Source: a virus. From it: a stretch of DNA of 34,235 nucleotides. Shown in pieces: positions 1 to 7,745 of the stretch. The notes beneath the pieces were generated by a model. The model was not told where the DNA came from, searched no databases, and was given only the letters and a program-made list of their open reading frames with translations. The DNA lies in IMG/VR virus record IMGVR_UViG_3300037200_000028, positions 1 through 34,235 of that record; one strand, written 5' to 3'. Each line of letters opens with the position of its first letter. Position 1 is the stretch's first letter. The position numbers and the translations under genes are program-made.

Positions 1-782
1 TCTAATGGTAAGGAATAAGAAGCACCAACCGTTATATTTCCATTATCAAATGGAATTAAAAGGTTTTCATAATAAGGTGTGTTCATAAAATTACTGTTAT
101 AAGTATAACCAGCCTCTAATAGTATCTCATCAACTACAACTTTCAGGTAGGTTGCTGGGAACATATCGTCAACCGAAATATAATTCTCGTTTAATAGGTT
201 TGGTCCATTTACCAAAGTGGAATATTGGGCGCCCTGTATGTCATTTAACGTCCAGTCATAACCATAATCCACTAATGGGTAATAGTAACCAGAGTTCCAG
301 TCATTAGCCCAAGACTGGGTAATACTATCTATATTATATTCGTGTCCGTATCGTTGCAGGTTTAATTGTGATATGTATAACTCACCAACTGCCTGGTATA
401 AAGTAACCACACCATTAACAATAACACAATCAAAGGTTGTATCACCGTTCATATCCATTCCCACGCCCTGTATAAATAGGTTCCCTTGGAATACTATCTG
501 TCTATTCACCATTATATAGGCAACAATAGGCTCCAAGACATTAAAATTGGCTGGCTGGCTATTTAAATTGTTTATAAATCCAAACGCCGCCATGTTCTTT
601 TTAGAACCTGGTAGGGTAATAGTTTTAGAACTGCTGCCACTGGATGACGTTATATCATTTATGTCTTGTATAGCCAAATCTATTTCAATAGAATCATTTC
701 CATACGTATCCAAATAGGTGCGCTGTGGAACAGAGGCTGTTGGATTTATCACGACAAGCAATTCGTATCGATACTGACTCAT
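1..782 (-). CDS. Large tail (baseplate/tail-tip type) protein, N-terminal part, cut by window edge
   Basis: ATG at 782 begins an open frame of 260 codons that reaches base 1 without a stop, so the gene is partial here. The start lies one base beyond the stop of the upstream 490-aa gene (784), as expected for translationally coupled genes. The N-terminus has a short beta-rich stretch followed by a Ser-rich segment and SKTITLPGSKKN (about residues 51-62). This resembles what I recall from the N-termini of large tail proteins of Bacteroidetes phages, from memory rather than a search. The segment near residues 215-245 (Lys-Val-Val-Val-Asp-Glu, then Ala-Gly-Tyr-Thr-Tyr) fits the same type. I infer that the 736-aa open frame at the right edge (32025-34235) is the C-terminal part of this protein. 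The exact role (tail tip, baseplate or adhesin carrier) is not shown by the sequence. Confidence 0.7.
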   Translation of the reverse strand, partial: MSQYRYELLVVINPTASVPQRTYLDTYGNDSIEIDLAIQDINDITSSSGSSSKTITLPGSKKNMAAFGFINNLNSQPANFNVLEPIVAYIMVNRQIVFQGNLFIQGVGMDMNGDTTFDCVIVNGVVTLYQAVGELYISQLNLQRYGHEYNIDSITQSWANDWNSGYYYPLVDYGYDWTLNDIQGAQYSTLVNGPNLLNENYISVDDMFPATYLKVVVDEILLEAGYTYNSNFMNTPYYENLLIPFDNGNITVGASYSLPL

Positions 783-783
783 G

Positions 784-2256
784 TTAGTTAAATTGAATAT
801 TTATTGGGAAGCTATCGGTGTAGGTGAAGTCAACTTCTATTAACTTCTCATTCAAATAAGTTTTGTAAGTAAATGTTGGGTCGCTTAACTGGATAGGATA
901 GGAATAAGTTCCTACAATCTTATAAACTTCTAATGCTCTATGTAAATTAGCCAGTACCGCAGCATCCGTCTCGGTTATAAACCCGGTTGAAATAGAACCT
1001 GATTTAGTTCCATCAATTGATAAGTTATCTGTTCCCCTATCACCTACATTATAGTTCCAAGGTAGGATATTACCAATGGTTGTTCTGGTAATATTTTGTG
1101 TATAGACGTTTTTATAGTTGAAGTTATAGTAATCCCAATCACCAAAAGTATTTAACCAAGCTAATTGGACGTTGGTATAGGGTGATGGATTACATTGGAC
1201 TATCTTTCTAAGGATACCGGAGAGTTCAAAACCAATCAATCCAAAGTTAATTAATGGTAGAACTACATAATAATAAACCCCAGTGAATGGAATACCTGCG
1301 TCAGCCAAGTTCTGTGTTCCAACACCAAACTCATACTTCTCGTATCCAACCGAACTGGTTAAACCAACAATAGAATAGGTTGCTATTTGCGTAAATGTTT
1401 GGTCATAGGTTACTATTTCTAACCCAGTCACTTTCAGGACAGATGTTGGATCCATAAATAGTGCTGAGGTTTCATATTGGTTAAGGAAAATTGGCTTATA
1501 AACCCAAGTATCATTTAGCCCACTAATAGTTGTACTAAAATCCGTCAACCATTGTGTAGCTACACCACCTATTTGTAATTGTGTAAAGTCAGTATTGATT
1601 TGATCATATTGTCTGGTGCCATTATAGGCCCAAAAGTCAGATGTGGTTCCACATATCCTACTAATGCCCGTAATTAAACCAGGTTGTGGAATGGATGATG
1701 TAGTTCCAAAGGCAGTATTAGTTATAATGTAAGTGGATCCTGATCCCGTCACACTGGACGTACCGTTATATTGTGGGTTGAATAGTGTGTTGGTCATTTC
1801 AATAGTGATAATATCATTTGGTGCTATTATAAAATTACCTCCACCCACAGAGGTATTAGCAGTTAAAGTTAAGGCGCCGGTTGAATTGGTTACATCTGTA
1901 AATGGTAGTTGTGGGTTGAAAGAAAGCCCATAGGTTAAGTTATAACGAACGACTGAGCCCGTATCAACTAACATCTCCTCTATCAGAGGGTTTAGTATGT
2001 TACTAACTTGTGTGTTTAGGTATTCATTTACCGTAGTTAAACCGTTTAAGTTTGGTTCGGGCGGAAAACTTTGTAATGGGAAAGCCGTTTGTACTATTTG
2101 TGAGGCAGTCCCTTGTACCAATGTGTTTAATTGAACCCAATAGTTAAAGTTTGAAAAGGTTGCCCCTGCACAAGTCCATTGAAACCATATCTCTGCTGCC
2201 GTAGGGTTCAAATTTGTTGGTTGTGTTATAAGTGTTGATACTGGATATGTTGCCAT
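784..2256 (-). CDS. Putative tail structural protein (490 aa)
   Basis: A 490-aa protein, rich in Asn, Thr, Tyr and Gly and mostly predicted beta by composition, with no signal peptide or membrane segment. Its ATG overlaps the stop of the 155-aa gene (TAATG), and the next gene starts two bases after its stop, so it belongs to the late tail operon. It has no catalytic motif that I can recognise. The C-terminal 60 residues (helical LHRALEVYKIVG, then beta) look like a separate small domain. Placement between a gp10-like completion protein and the large tail protein suggests a virion component of the tail or tail tip. This function is inferred from position only. Confidence 0.55.
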   Translation of the reverse strand: MATYPVSTLITQPTNLNPTAAEIWFQWTCAGATFSNFNYWVQLNTLVQGTASQIVQTAFPLQSFPPEPNLNGLTTVNEYLNTQVSNILNPLIEEMLVDTGSVVRYNLTYGLSFNPQLPFTDVTNSTGALTLTANTSVGGGNFIIAPNDIITIEMTNTLFNPQYNGTSSVTGSGSTYIITNTAFGTTSSIPQPGLITGISRICGTTSDFWAYNGTRQYDQINTDFTQLQIGGVATQWLTDFSTTISGLNDTWVYKPIFLNQYETSALFMDPTSVLKVTGLEIVTYDQTFTQIATYSIVGLTSSVGYEKYEFGVGTQNLADAGIPFTGVYYYVVLPLINFGLIGFELSGILRKIVQCNPSPYTNVQLAWLNTFGDWDYYNFNYKNVYTQNITRTTIGNILPWNYNVGDRGTDNLSIDGTKSGSISTGFITETDAAVLANLHRALEVYKIVGTYSYPIQLSDPTFTYKTYLNEKLIEVDFTYTDSFPINIQFN

Positions 2257-2723
2257 TATATGTTATTATTTTGTATTACCGAATCTCTAATCATGTCGAT
2301 GTAGTCTGAAAAGTCCTGTGCTACTGCGTCACTAAAATAGTTCGACACTCCATCCCAGGCAACATTCAAAGCTGTTTCTATAACATCAGTTGGTTCAATT
2401 CCGTGCTGGGCTATTGCCCTACCAATCACATAAGCTGTTTGGTCCAATGTTCCTATTCTAATTCCTTTTGCCTCGGCCCAATCCCTAATCTGGTCAACTG
2501 GGGGGAACTTTCCTCCCGGGCGTCTACCCTCATCTACATTAAGTAAATAGGACTCCGAGGTTATCTCTAAATAGAAACCATTTCCGTCTTGCCTTAAATT
2601 GTATCCAATAGAGTCCTCTAATGGCCCGCCGCCTTTACCTAAACTATTAAGCTGGCTTTTCAATTCGTCAACAAACAATTGTCCGAACATATTCATGGCT
2701 GCCTCCGTGTTAATTAGTTCCAT
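2256..2723 (-). CDS. Head-tail/tail completion protein, HK97 gp10-like
   Basis: A 155-aa protein with an N-terminal helix and a central segment, LLNVDEGRRPGGKFPPVDQI (about residues 61-80), leading into a DWAEAKGI-type helix and AYVIGRAIAQHGI. That order (EGRRPG, PPVDxIRxW, then a K-G-I helix and an AYxIxRxIxxxGI helix) is typical of gp10-like neck/tail completion proteins of siphoviruses. These sit at the head-tail joint and help connect the tail tube to the connector. It lies between the ATP-grasp gene and the 490-aa tail gene, which is consistent with a morphogenesis role. It may equally be called a minor tail protein, because the family is diverse. Confidence 0.7.
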   Translation of the reverse strand: MELINTEAAMNMFGQLFVDELKSQLNSLGKGGGPLEDSIGYNLRQDGNGFYLEITSESYLLNVDEGRRPGGKFPPVDQIRDWAEAKGIRIGTLDQTAYVIGRAIAQHGIEPTDVIETALNVAWDGVSNYFSDAVAQDFSDYIDMIRDSVIQNNNI

Positions 2724-2729
2724 TTACTT

Positions 2730-4220
2730 TTAATTTTTTTTAAACCCTCTACCCTGCCCCATAGCAAAGTTTTGCGACTCCTCGATACAATAATCACAAG
2801 GGCCTGTTTCACTCTCACCAAATGTCCATTCACCATTTTCCACAAAACACTGACAGTTTGGATGGCAATCTGGATAATAGTTTAATTCATCATCAAACCT
2901 TTGTAATGTCATTCCTTTAAACTTAATCTGTTTAAACTGTTCCCCCTCCATTAACTTTTCTAATGCTAAATCTATATTCTTTGTGTTAATCTCTACGTGG
3001 TGGCCCGATATTCCTTCTATTCTTTTAAGTAAAGTATCCATCATCTGTTTTGGATCTGATGAAATAGAAACAACTGAACCATAACTATCTATAACCCCGT
3101 TTGGAATAGACCACTCACATCCTTTCTTATCCATAAATGAATTCATTCTGTTTATAAACGGTTTTAGGGAAGCATCATAGGTTAAATTACCGAAGTTTTT
3201 CTTAATAAATTCACTATTGATTGTAATCTCAGCTCCGTATTTGGCCTTCCATAGAGGTCTAATCGTTCCATTACCACGGGCACCCTCATAAATGATCTCA
3301 CTAAAGTTCTCTATCATATTCATCATACAATAGGTGGCTGGATTTGGGTTGCGGCAGCAAGGATCCATGAAATAGAACTTACCTTGCTTGTCTACTCGAA
3401 GCTCCGCAGAGAAACACCCAGTATATTTATACTTTTGAAAGACGATCCTCATCTTATCAAACACCTCCAATATTTCTTTAGGCATATCTTTGAAAGGTAA
3501 AACTTTACAGACATAACCAAGATCCTTTATTTCAAAACCATACATAATAGTTTCAGGGAATTCTCCATTCACCATCCAAGTATCGAACCCATACTCCAGT
3601 TCACCTTCAATGGGGTCTTGGACTATATAACTACAATCTGTAATTGGTCCTAAATCATATCTTAACTTATCTATTAATGGTCTGGTTGTATTCCAATCCT
3701 TATGAAAGAAGGTTTCATTATCTCCACGGGATTCACCATCAAACTTAACAAACTTATTTGTAACAATTTGTAAATGTGTAGCCAGGTTTTCTATTCCTTC
3801 TATCAGAATACTTGGTGGTGTGTTAAGTCCTAAACTTTTTAATAGTTGTAGAAACTCCCATCGTTTAACTTCTATGTCTTCTCCTCTACCGGAACCCCAA
3901 ACGGACTTTCCCATTGATCTTAATCTCTCCTGTAGGTCACCATCCAATATATCTGGGAATACAAACAGGTCTACCTCATCAACCACATCCCAAAAGTTAT
4001 AACACTTAACGATGTCTGGATATCCATCACCAATCGACATGTCTTTTGAAGTAGCAAAGAAATTCTTCCAGGGCGTAAAGTAATATACCTTACCAAAATC
4101 CTCTGCAAGTTTATGTGCAATACTTAAAAATAATCCGTAATCATAGCAAAGCGCCACTTTATTTTGGTATTTTTTAGGAGGAGTCTTATTATCCTGTAAG
4201 TTTTCGAATACTAATTTCAT
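2730..4220 (-). CDS. ATP-grasp enzyme with cysteine-rich C-terminal tail, in the virion gene cluster
   Basis: A 496-aa protein. Residues about 110-315 have the ATP-grasp pattern: an early helix after GSGRGED (110-115), a lysine strand NKFVKFDGESRGDN (155-168), an acceptor strand VQDPIEGELEYGFDTW (200-215), and the metal-binding strands ELRVDKQGKFYFMDPCCRNPNP (from 273, with Glu273, Asp286 and Asn291). This is the same order as in PurD-like carbon-nitrogen ligases, which join a carboxylate to an amine using ATP. Residues 452-478 carry CHPNCQC and a CDYC pair, possibly a metal knuckle; HPNC also recalls the C-terminal motif of phage Mu gpF-type head proteins. Its start overlaps the tail terminator stop (ATGA). 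Substrate unknown. A peptide- or protein-modifying amidoligase acting on virion parts is the likeliest inference, and host metabolite synthesis is the alternative. Confidence 0.75.
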   Translation of the reverse strand: MKLVFENLQDNKTPPKKYQNKVALCYDYGLFLSIAHKLAEDFGKVYYFTPWKNFFATSKDMSIGDGYPDIVKCYNFWDVVDEVDLFVFPDILDGDLQERLRSMGKSVWGSGRGEDIEVKRWEFLQLLKSLGLNTPPSILIEGIENLATHLQIVTNKFVKFDGESRGDNETFFHKDWNTTRPLIDKLRYDLGPITDCSYIVQDPIEGELEYGFDTWMVNGEFPETIMYGFEIKDLGYVCKVLPFKDMPKEILEVFDKMRIVFQKYKYTGCFSAELRVDKQGKFYFMDPCCRNPNPATYCMMNMIENFSEIIYEGARGNGTIRPLWKAKYGAEITINSEFIKKNFGNLTYDASLKPFINRMNSFMDKKGCEWSIPNGVIDSYGSVVSISSDPKQMMDTLLKRIEGISGHHVEINTKNIDLALEKLMEGEQFKQIKFKGMTLQRFDDELNYYPDCHPNCQCFVENGEWTFGESETGPCDYCIEESQNFAMGQGRGFKKN

Positions 4221-4744
4221 ATTGTTTGTATATTATTATTAATTATATTTGGTGCTGGCGCTTGTGGGTTATTACACGGTGTTGATGCCTGTATAACCTC
4301 AAATGTAATTGTTGTTCTAACTCCATTAGCATTGTCAATTGTTCCCTCCCAAACATAAGTTGCTTTAATGGATTTGATAACCATATAAATGTTATTATAC
4401 AAAATTGCGTTGGTTATTTCACCTATCACGGTATCGGAAATATATTCACATAATGAAATTGTATCAATGTAGTTTGGGTCGGACTTGTTTATCTTATCCA
4501 TTATTATCATATCGAATTCCATCTCTTTAGAGTTCCAAGCCGAGGGGTTATTTACTTTACCACCATTATACTTGGCTACTTTATTAGGCAGGATTGCCAT
4601 ATAGGGATAGACGGGACTGGAGGTTGCCCCAATGTTAAACTCCGTTCCAAAGTAATAAGAATTTATCATTGGATGACGGTCAGCTATGTCCTCAAAGATC
4701 TGATTGAAGGTTGCCAGGGTAATATATGGTAGTGTTAAACTCAT
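4217..4744 (-). CDS. Probable tail terminator protein
   Basis: A 175-aa protein with an N-terminal helix, then HPMINSYYFG (about 24-33), a YPYMAILPN strand, and a long region ending in beta strands and a Pro/Asn-rich tail. Small proteins in which H-P-x-I-x-S-x-x-F-G is followed by a Y-P segment are found as tail terminators in Bacteroidetes phages as I remember them. These proteins cap the tail tube and fix its length. The ATG overlaps the stop of the frameshifted chaperone frame (ATGA at 4744-4741), which places it directly downstream of G/GT. The assignment rests on pattern and context, so a different neck protein remains possible. Confidence 0.55.
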   Translation of the reverse strand: MSLTLPYITLATFNQIFEDIADRHPMINSYYFGTEFNIGATSSPVYPYMAILPNKVAKYNGGKVNNPSAWNSKEMEFDMIIMDKINKSDPNYIDTISLCEYISDTVIGEITNAILYNNIYMVIKSIKATYVWEGTIDNANGVRTTITFEVIQASTPCNNPQAPAPNIINNNIQTI

Positions 4745-5588
4745 TTTACGTATCTCTTTTTATATGTTTGGTCCCTTTGTTTCCAAAAAGCCAACCTATT
4801 TAATACCTCAATGTATCCTAACTCATACACCTTCTCATCTTTTGTTATGTCGCCACCAGTTAGTGCATCCACCATACTAATCCATTTCATATTCGTTGCA
4901 ATCTTGTACCCCATTATATTCGTATCCTGTTCCATTTGTTCTGTACGCGTGAATAAGTCCTCATATGCTATTGATATTGTTCTTTCAAACTCAAAAAAAA
5001 ATCTAACACTGGGTATATGTCCTTAGCCAACGCCTTTGTTTTAAACAAATGTGCCCTGTGGTTTAAATTATCAATGTCTCTTCTTTGAAACGGGTCAATC
5101 ACCCACCTCTTACCAACCTCTGGGTCAATAATTGGTCTACCCGGTCTAACCAAAACAGCTAATTGTTTTGAAATAGATTCTTTGTAATCCATTTTCAGAT
5201 CTTTTAATGTCTGAATAGAAGTATATTCACCCAAGTCCATCTTCTTTAATTGTTCCACATCCCTAACCACATAATCAACCCCCTCTAATTTAAAGTGATC
5301 GGCCCGTTTAGCAAAGTTTGGCTGCCCATTACAGCTTTTAATTAGTTCGTCCACCGATTTATTCAGCTTCAAGTATTCGTCTATTGAAATAGAATCCAAT
5401 TCCTCCTCGGTAATGCCACATAGTATCTCAATTAGCCGCATATTAGATAGCTGGGCCCTTGGTGAGGTTAAATCCAATCCCTTTTCAAAGCCAACGGCTA
5501 AGACCAGATAGTCCAAGTATTGTGACAGGGTTAGTTCGTCAAACGACTTGGGTACGGTAATTGTAATTGAAGCGAATTTGTGTTCCAT
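4741..5588 (-). CDS. Tail assembly chaperone, frameshifted long form (GT-like, about 282 aa)
   Basis: If ribosomes slip back one base in the T9 run (4993-5001), translation leaves the 206-aa frame near Phe198 and continues for 84 codons to the stop at 4743-4741. I read the -1 frame base by base. It runs FEFERTISIAYEDLFTRTEQ and enters the Met at 4935 with no stop. The downstream 64-residue ORF (4741-4935) therefore need not be an independent gene. The slip site reads GAT TTT TTT TTG in the 0 frame, so T-TTT-TTT and T-TTT-TTG heptamers both satisfy the -1 slippage rule. The T part begins with acidic helices and ends basic (YKKRYVK). Independent initiation at 4935 is the alternative. Confidence 0.7.
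4968..5588 (-). CDS. Tail assembly chaperone, short form (G-like)
   Basis: A 206-aa, mostly helical soluble protein. It starts with a beta segment (KFASITITVPKSFDELTLSQ) and ends FFLSLKEQYQ. It lies directly downstream of the large terminase and upstream of a small ORF in the -1 frame. A run of nine T on the coding strand (4993-5001) occurs eight codons before the stop. That arrangement is the classic G/GT tail assembly chaperone: a short protein and a -1 frameshifted longer one that bind the tape measure protein and recruit tail tube subunits. I do not recognise the sequence with certainty as gpG, so the call depends on the frameshift architecture. Confidence 0.65.
   Translation of the reverse strand: MEHKFASITITVPKSFDELTLSQYLDYLVLAVGFEKGLDLTSPRAQLSNMRLIEILCGITEEELDSISIDEYLKLNKSVDELIKSCNGQPNFAKRADHFKLEGVDYVVRDVEQLKKMDLGEYTSIQTLKDLKMDYKESISKQLAVLVRPGRPIIDPEVGKRWVIDPFQRRDIDNLNHRAHLFKTKALAKDIYPVLDFFLSLKEQYQ
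4992..5003 (-). promoter_or_regulatory. Candidate -1 ribosomal frameshift site (T9 run)
   Basis: The coding strand reads GATTTTTTTTTG across 5003-4992. In the 0 frame this is GAT TTT TTT TTG, and in the -1 frame the codons TTT TTT GAG join it to the downstream ORF. No clear stimulatory stem-loop was identified immediately 3'. Confidence 0.65.
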
Positions 5589-5630
5589 TTGTTATAATGT
5601 ATATTTTGTTTTATTATTTATAGTGTGCTA

Positions 5631-7703
5631 TTAGTCCTCCTTGTTCCACCAGTCGTTGCTGCGGCCCACCTGGTTAGTAAAACCATTGTATATTTTGGGC
5701 ATTCCCTGTGGTTTGAATGTGTGTATGCCTGGTTTCTCAACATTAGTTTTCTTTTTATGTGTGTGTATTGCATATCTACAATTATGAACTAATATACCAT
5801 TAGCAAAGTATTCAGGCTGATCCTCCACGCTTATATCGTAAACTATCTGGTACTCCAAACTTTTGTTTTCTATCTCTTCTACCTGATTTAGCTTTACAAT
5901 TATTATGGCAGAATCTTGATCTTCCTGAGCATCTTGTTTTATATTCTTTACCACACTCTTCACAAACTTTTGAGATATATTCTCTATCTTTCCAACTTTC
6001 GATTCCGTGTGTGGAGTGCCATTTAATTCCTTCTTCTGTGGAGTGCCACTGTTTAGCTGATTCAACACCAGCTTCCCAAAATATTCTAAACTGCTCTGGA
6101 TCTTTCTCAATCCTTTTCTTACTATGTTGTGATAAATGTTTAGATTTTTCAATACATTCAAGATTTTCTGGTCTATTATTCCAAGGATTCTCATCTTTAT
6201 GATGTATATCATATCCCTTTGGGATCTGTCCATTATAGAATTCCCATACTTTTCTATGCATTGCCCATCTATGTTGTGTGAAGTATCTCCTTCCGGGATA
6301 TAATTTATAGACTCTTCTATTGAATGTTTGTTTAGGGTTAAAGTCATCCCCGATTGTAATTGTGAAATCTGTATCCATTTTTCATTACTTTTAATTTTAT
6401 GTTCTTCTGTTGAACTAATATATATATTAAAAGTATCTCCCTTCATCCGGTATTTTTTAACTCTTTTCAATCCGTTATTATGAGTTTTATAAACTCTTTT
6501 ATACCCTTTCGTTGTTAAAACCAGATCACCAACTTTAATTTCATCTATTCTAACCTTTCCATTAATCGTATCTATTAATGTCTCTCCGATAAAACAAGCA
6601 TCCATAGCATCATCATTTAGTTTAACTGGTTCATCCAGTATGTGGTTCCCATTTGTCTTCCAACTGTATTGCCTATATTCTTTCCAAGCATTGACGGCCT
6701 TCTCATCCATATATATTTGGGAGGATTTAACCGTGTCAATCCCAACCTTAACATTCTTATCAGATCCTCGGGCGTTCAATCCACTACGTCTTAACTCTTC
6801 TATGATTTCTGGTCGGGCCGAGTCACAATAAATAGTTTTATCATCACAACTTTCTCTTATCAAAGTAATTAGTTCGGATATAATCAGGTTGGATTTATAG
6901 AATTCTTCCTTAATGTATATACCGCCGGTTTCATTATAGGAAATCTTCATTAGGACGGATGGATGGTTAAAGCCGAAGTCTAACCCATAGCAGTGATCGA
7001 TCATCGTTCCTGGGTCACCTGTGTAACTTTTAAAGTGTGAATAGATCCTGGTGGTTCCCGTCGGGGCAATTCCCAGTGCATAAATCCTATAATAGTTCTC
7101 ATCCACATTTATCATGTTAGCAATGTAGTCTATCTGATCCTGTCCCAGGAATGTATTATCAAGGTAGGTGGATCTAATCAATATGGCCTTAGTATCTGTG
7201 TTAGCCAAGTCATAAATCCAGTGGTCAGATTCAGATGGGTTAAAGTCAATGAATACTTTCCCAGAAGTTCTCATCACAAGCTGCATATATTCCTCAAAGC
7301 TTATCTCATTAGCCTCATTACAAAATAGATGCGTGCGTTTCTTTCCACGAAGTTTTTGTTCATCTATCGTTGCAAAGAATTCAATGGTGGAACCATTCGG
7401 GAAGTCATAACGGTGCGCCGTCATATTGTGTAAGTTCTCGTGGTACAGGTTTAAGTCTTTCATTATATCCACAAAGTCCCTGTAAATGGATGTTCTTAAG
7501 GATGGGAAGTACTTTCTTACAACCGATATGGATGTGTTTGGAGTGGTTAGGGCAACATATATTAATAGTTGGAGTATAGAATATGATTTGGAGGACCTGG
7601 ATCCTCCTTGGTTAATTATAAATCTTATATTAGGATCTTGGAACGCTTCAAGGTTCTTTGTAAATATGGGGGTATGTTCAATCTGTAGTTCACCTTGGGC
7701 CAT
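5631..7703 (-). CDS. terL: Terminase large subunit (ATPase-nuclease), interrupted by an intein
   Basis: A 690-aa precursor. The host protein is 418 residues once residues 370-641 are removed, the usual size for TerL. It packages DNA through the portal and cuts the concatemer. Visible motifs: Walker A-like GGSRSSKS (33-40), acidic LFCNEAN with catalytic Glu130, an IRSTYLDN coupling segment (176-183), and RuvC-type nuclease acidic residues Asp242 (GLDFGFNHP), Asp294 (YCDSARPE) and Asp365/Asp368 (NDDAMDA). The third nuclease motif is split: DDAMDA is followed by the intein, and RYAIHTH resumes after it at Cys642. Unspliced protein would lack an intact nuclease site. The ATG at 7703 follows the 61-aa gene after a short gap. 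Confidence 0.95.
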   Translation of the reverse strand: MAQGELQIEHTPIFTKNLEAFQDPNIRFIINQGGSRSSKSYSILQLLIYVALTTPNTSISVVRKYFPSLRTSIYRDFVDIMKDLNLYHENLHNMTAHRYDFPNGSTIEFFATIDEQKLRGKKRTHLFCNEANEISFEEYMQLVMRTSGKVFIDFNPSESDHWIYDLANTDTKAILIRSTYLDNTFLGQDQIDYIANMINVDENYYRIYALGIAPTGTTRIYSHFKSYTGDPGTMIDHCYGLDFGFNHPSVLMKISYNETGGIYIKEEFYKSNLIISELITLIRESCDDKTIYCDSARPEIIEELRRSGLNARGSDKNVKVGIDTVKSSQIYMDEKAVNAWKEYRQYSWKTNGNHILDEPVKLNDDAMDACFIGETLIDTINGKVRIDEIKVGDLVLTTKGYKRVYKTHNNGLKRVKKYRMKGDTFNIYISSTEEHKIKSNEKWIQISQLQSGMTLTLNKHSIEESINYIPEGDTSHNIDGQCIEKYGNSIMDRSQRDMIYIIKMRILGIIDQKILNVLKNLNIYHNIVRKGLRKIQSSLEYFGKLVLNQLNSGTPQKKELNGTPHTESKVGKIENISQKFVKSVVKNIKQDAQEDQDSAIIIVKLNQVEEIENKSLEYQIVYDISVEDQPEYFANGILVHNCRYAIHTHKKKTNVEKPGIHTFKPQGMPKIYNGFTNQVGRSNDWWNKED
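5781..6596 (-). mobile_element. Intein (272 aa) in the terminase nuclease motif III
   Basis: The intein begins at Cys370 of the precursor (CFIGETLIDT, block A; codon 6596-6594) and has VGDLVLTTKG after it. Block B is TEEHKIKSNEKW with Thr432 and His435. The C-terminal half has VYDISVEDQPEYFANG (block F) and ILVHN followed by Cys642 (block G; terminal His-Asn and +1 Cys, Asn codon 5783-5781). All residues needed for class 1 splicing are present. The roughly 190-residue linker between the halves (about 440-630) shows no LAGLIDADG or HNH motif in this frame. A complete HNH gene occupies it in another frame. Confidence 0.95.
5812..6378 (-). CDS. HNH homing endonuclease nested out of frame inside the intein
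   Basis: A 188-aa ORF wholly inside the terL/intein coding sequence on the same strand but in the -1 frame. It shows a strong HNH_3-like core: HRWAMHRKVWEFYNG (36-50), GYDIHHKDENPWNNRPENLE (55-74; His59/His60, Asn68, Asn72), then SKHLSQHSKK. A second zinc-ribbon-like module has C139-x2-C142 and C157-x3-C161 followed by basic residues. The family makes a site-specific DNA break and is the usual partner of homing elements. A stop codon lies two codons upstream (TGA AAA ATG), so translation should start at this ATG in an A-rich leader. It ends inside the region for intein block F. Conserved motifs make a chance ORF very unlikely. Confidence 0.92.
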   Translation of the reverse strand: MDTDFTITIGDDFNPKQTFNRRVYKLYPGRRYFTQHRWAMHRKVWEFYNGQIPKGYDIHHKDENPWNNRPENLECIEKSKHLSQHSKKRIEKDPEQFRIFWEAGVESAKQWHSTEEGIKWHSTHGIESWKDREYISKVCEECGKEYKTRCSGRSRFCHNNCKAKSGRRDRKQKFGVPDSLRYKRGGSA

Positions 7704-7745
7704 TTAGGATTTGATCTATTTTTTGATTTCTATATTCAACAATCT

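Noticed and set aside
4741-4935. Independent 64-aa gene starting at 4935
   Set aside because: The -1 frame from the T9 run is open into it, so it is better explained as the C-terminal part of the frameshifted chaperone; separate initiation is kept only as an alternative.
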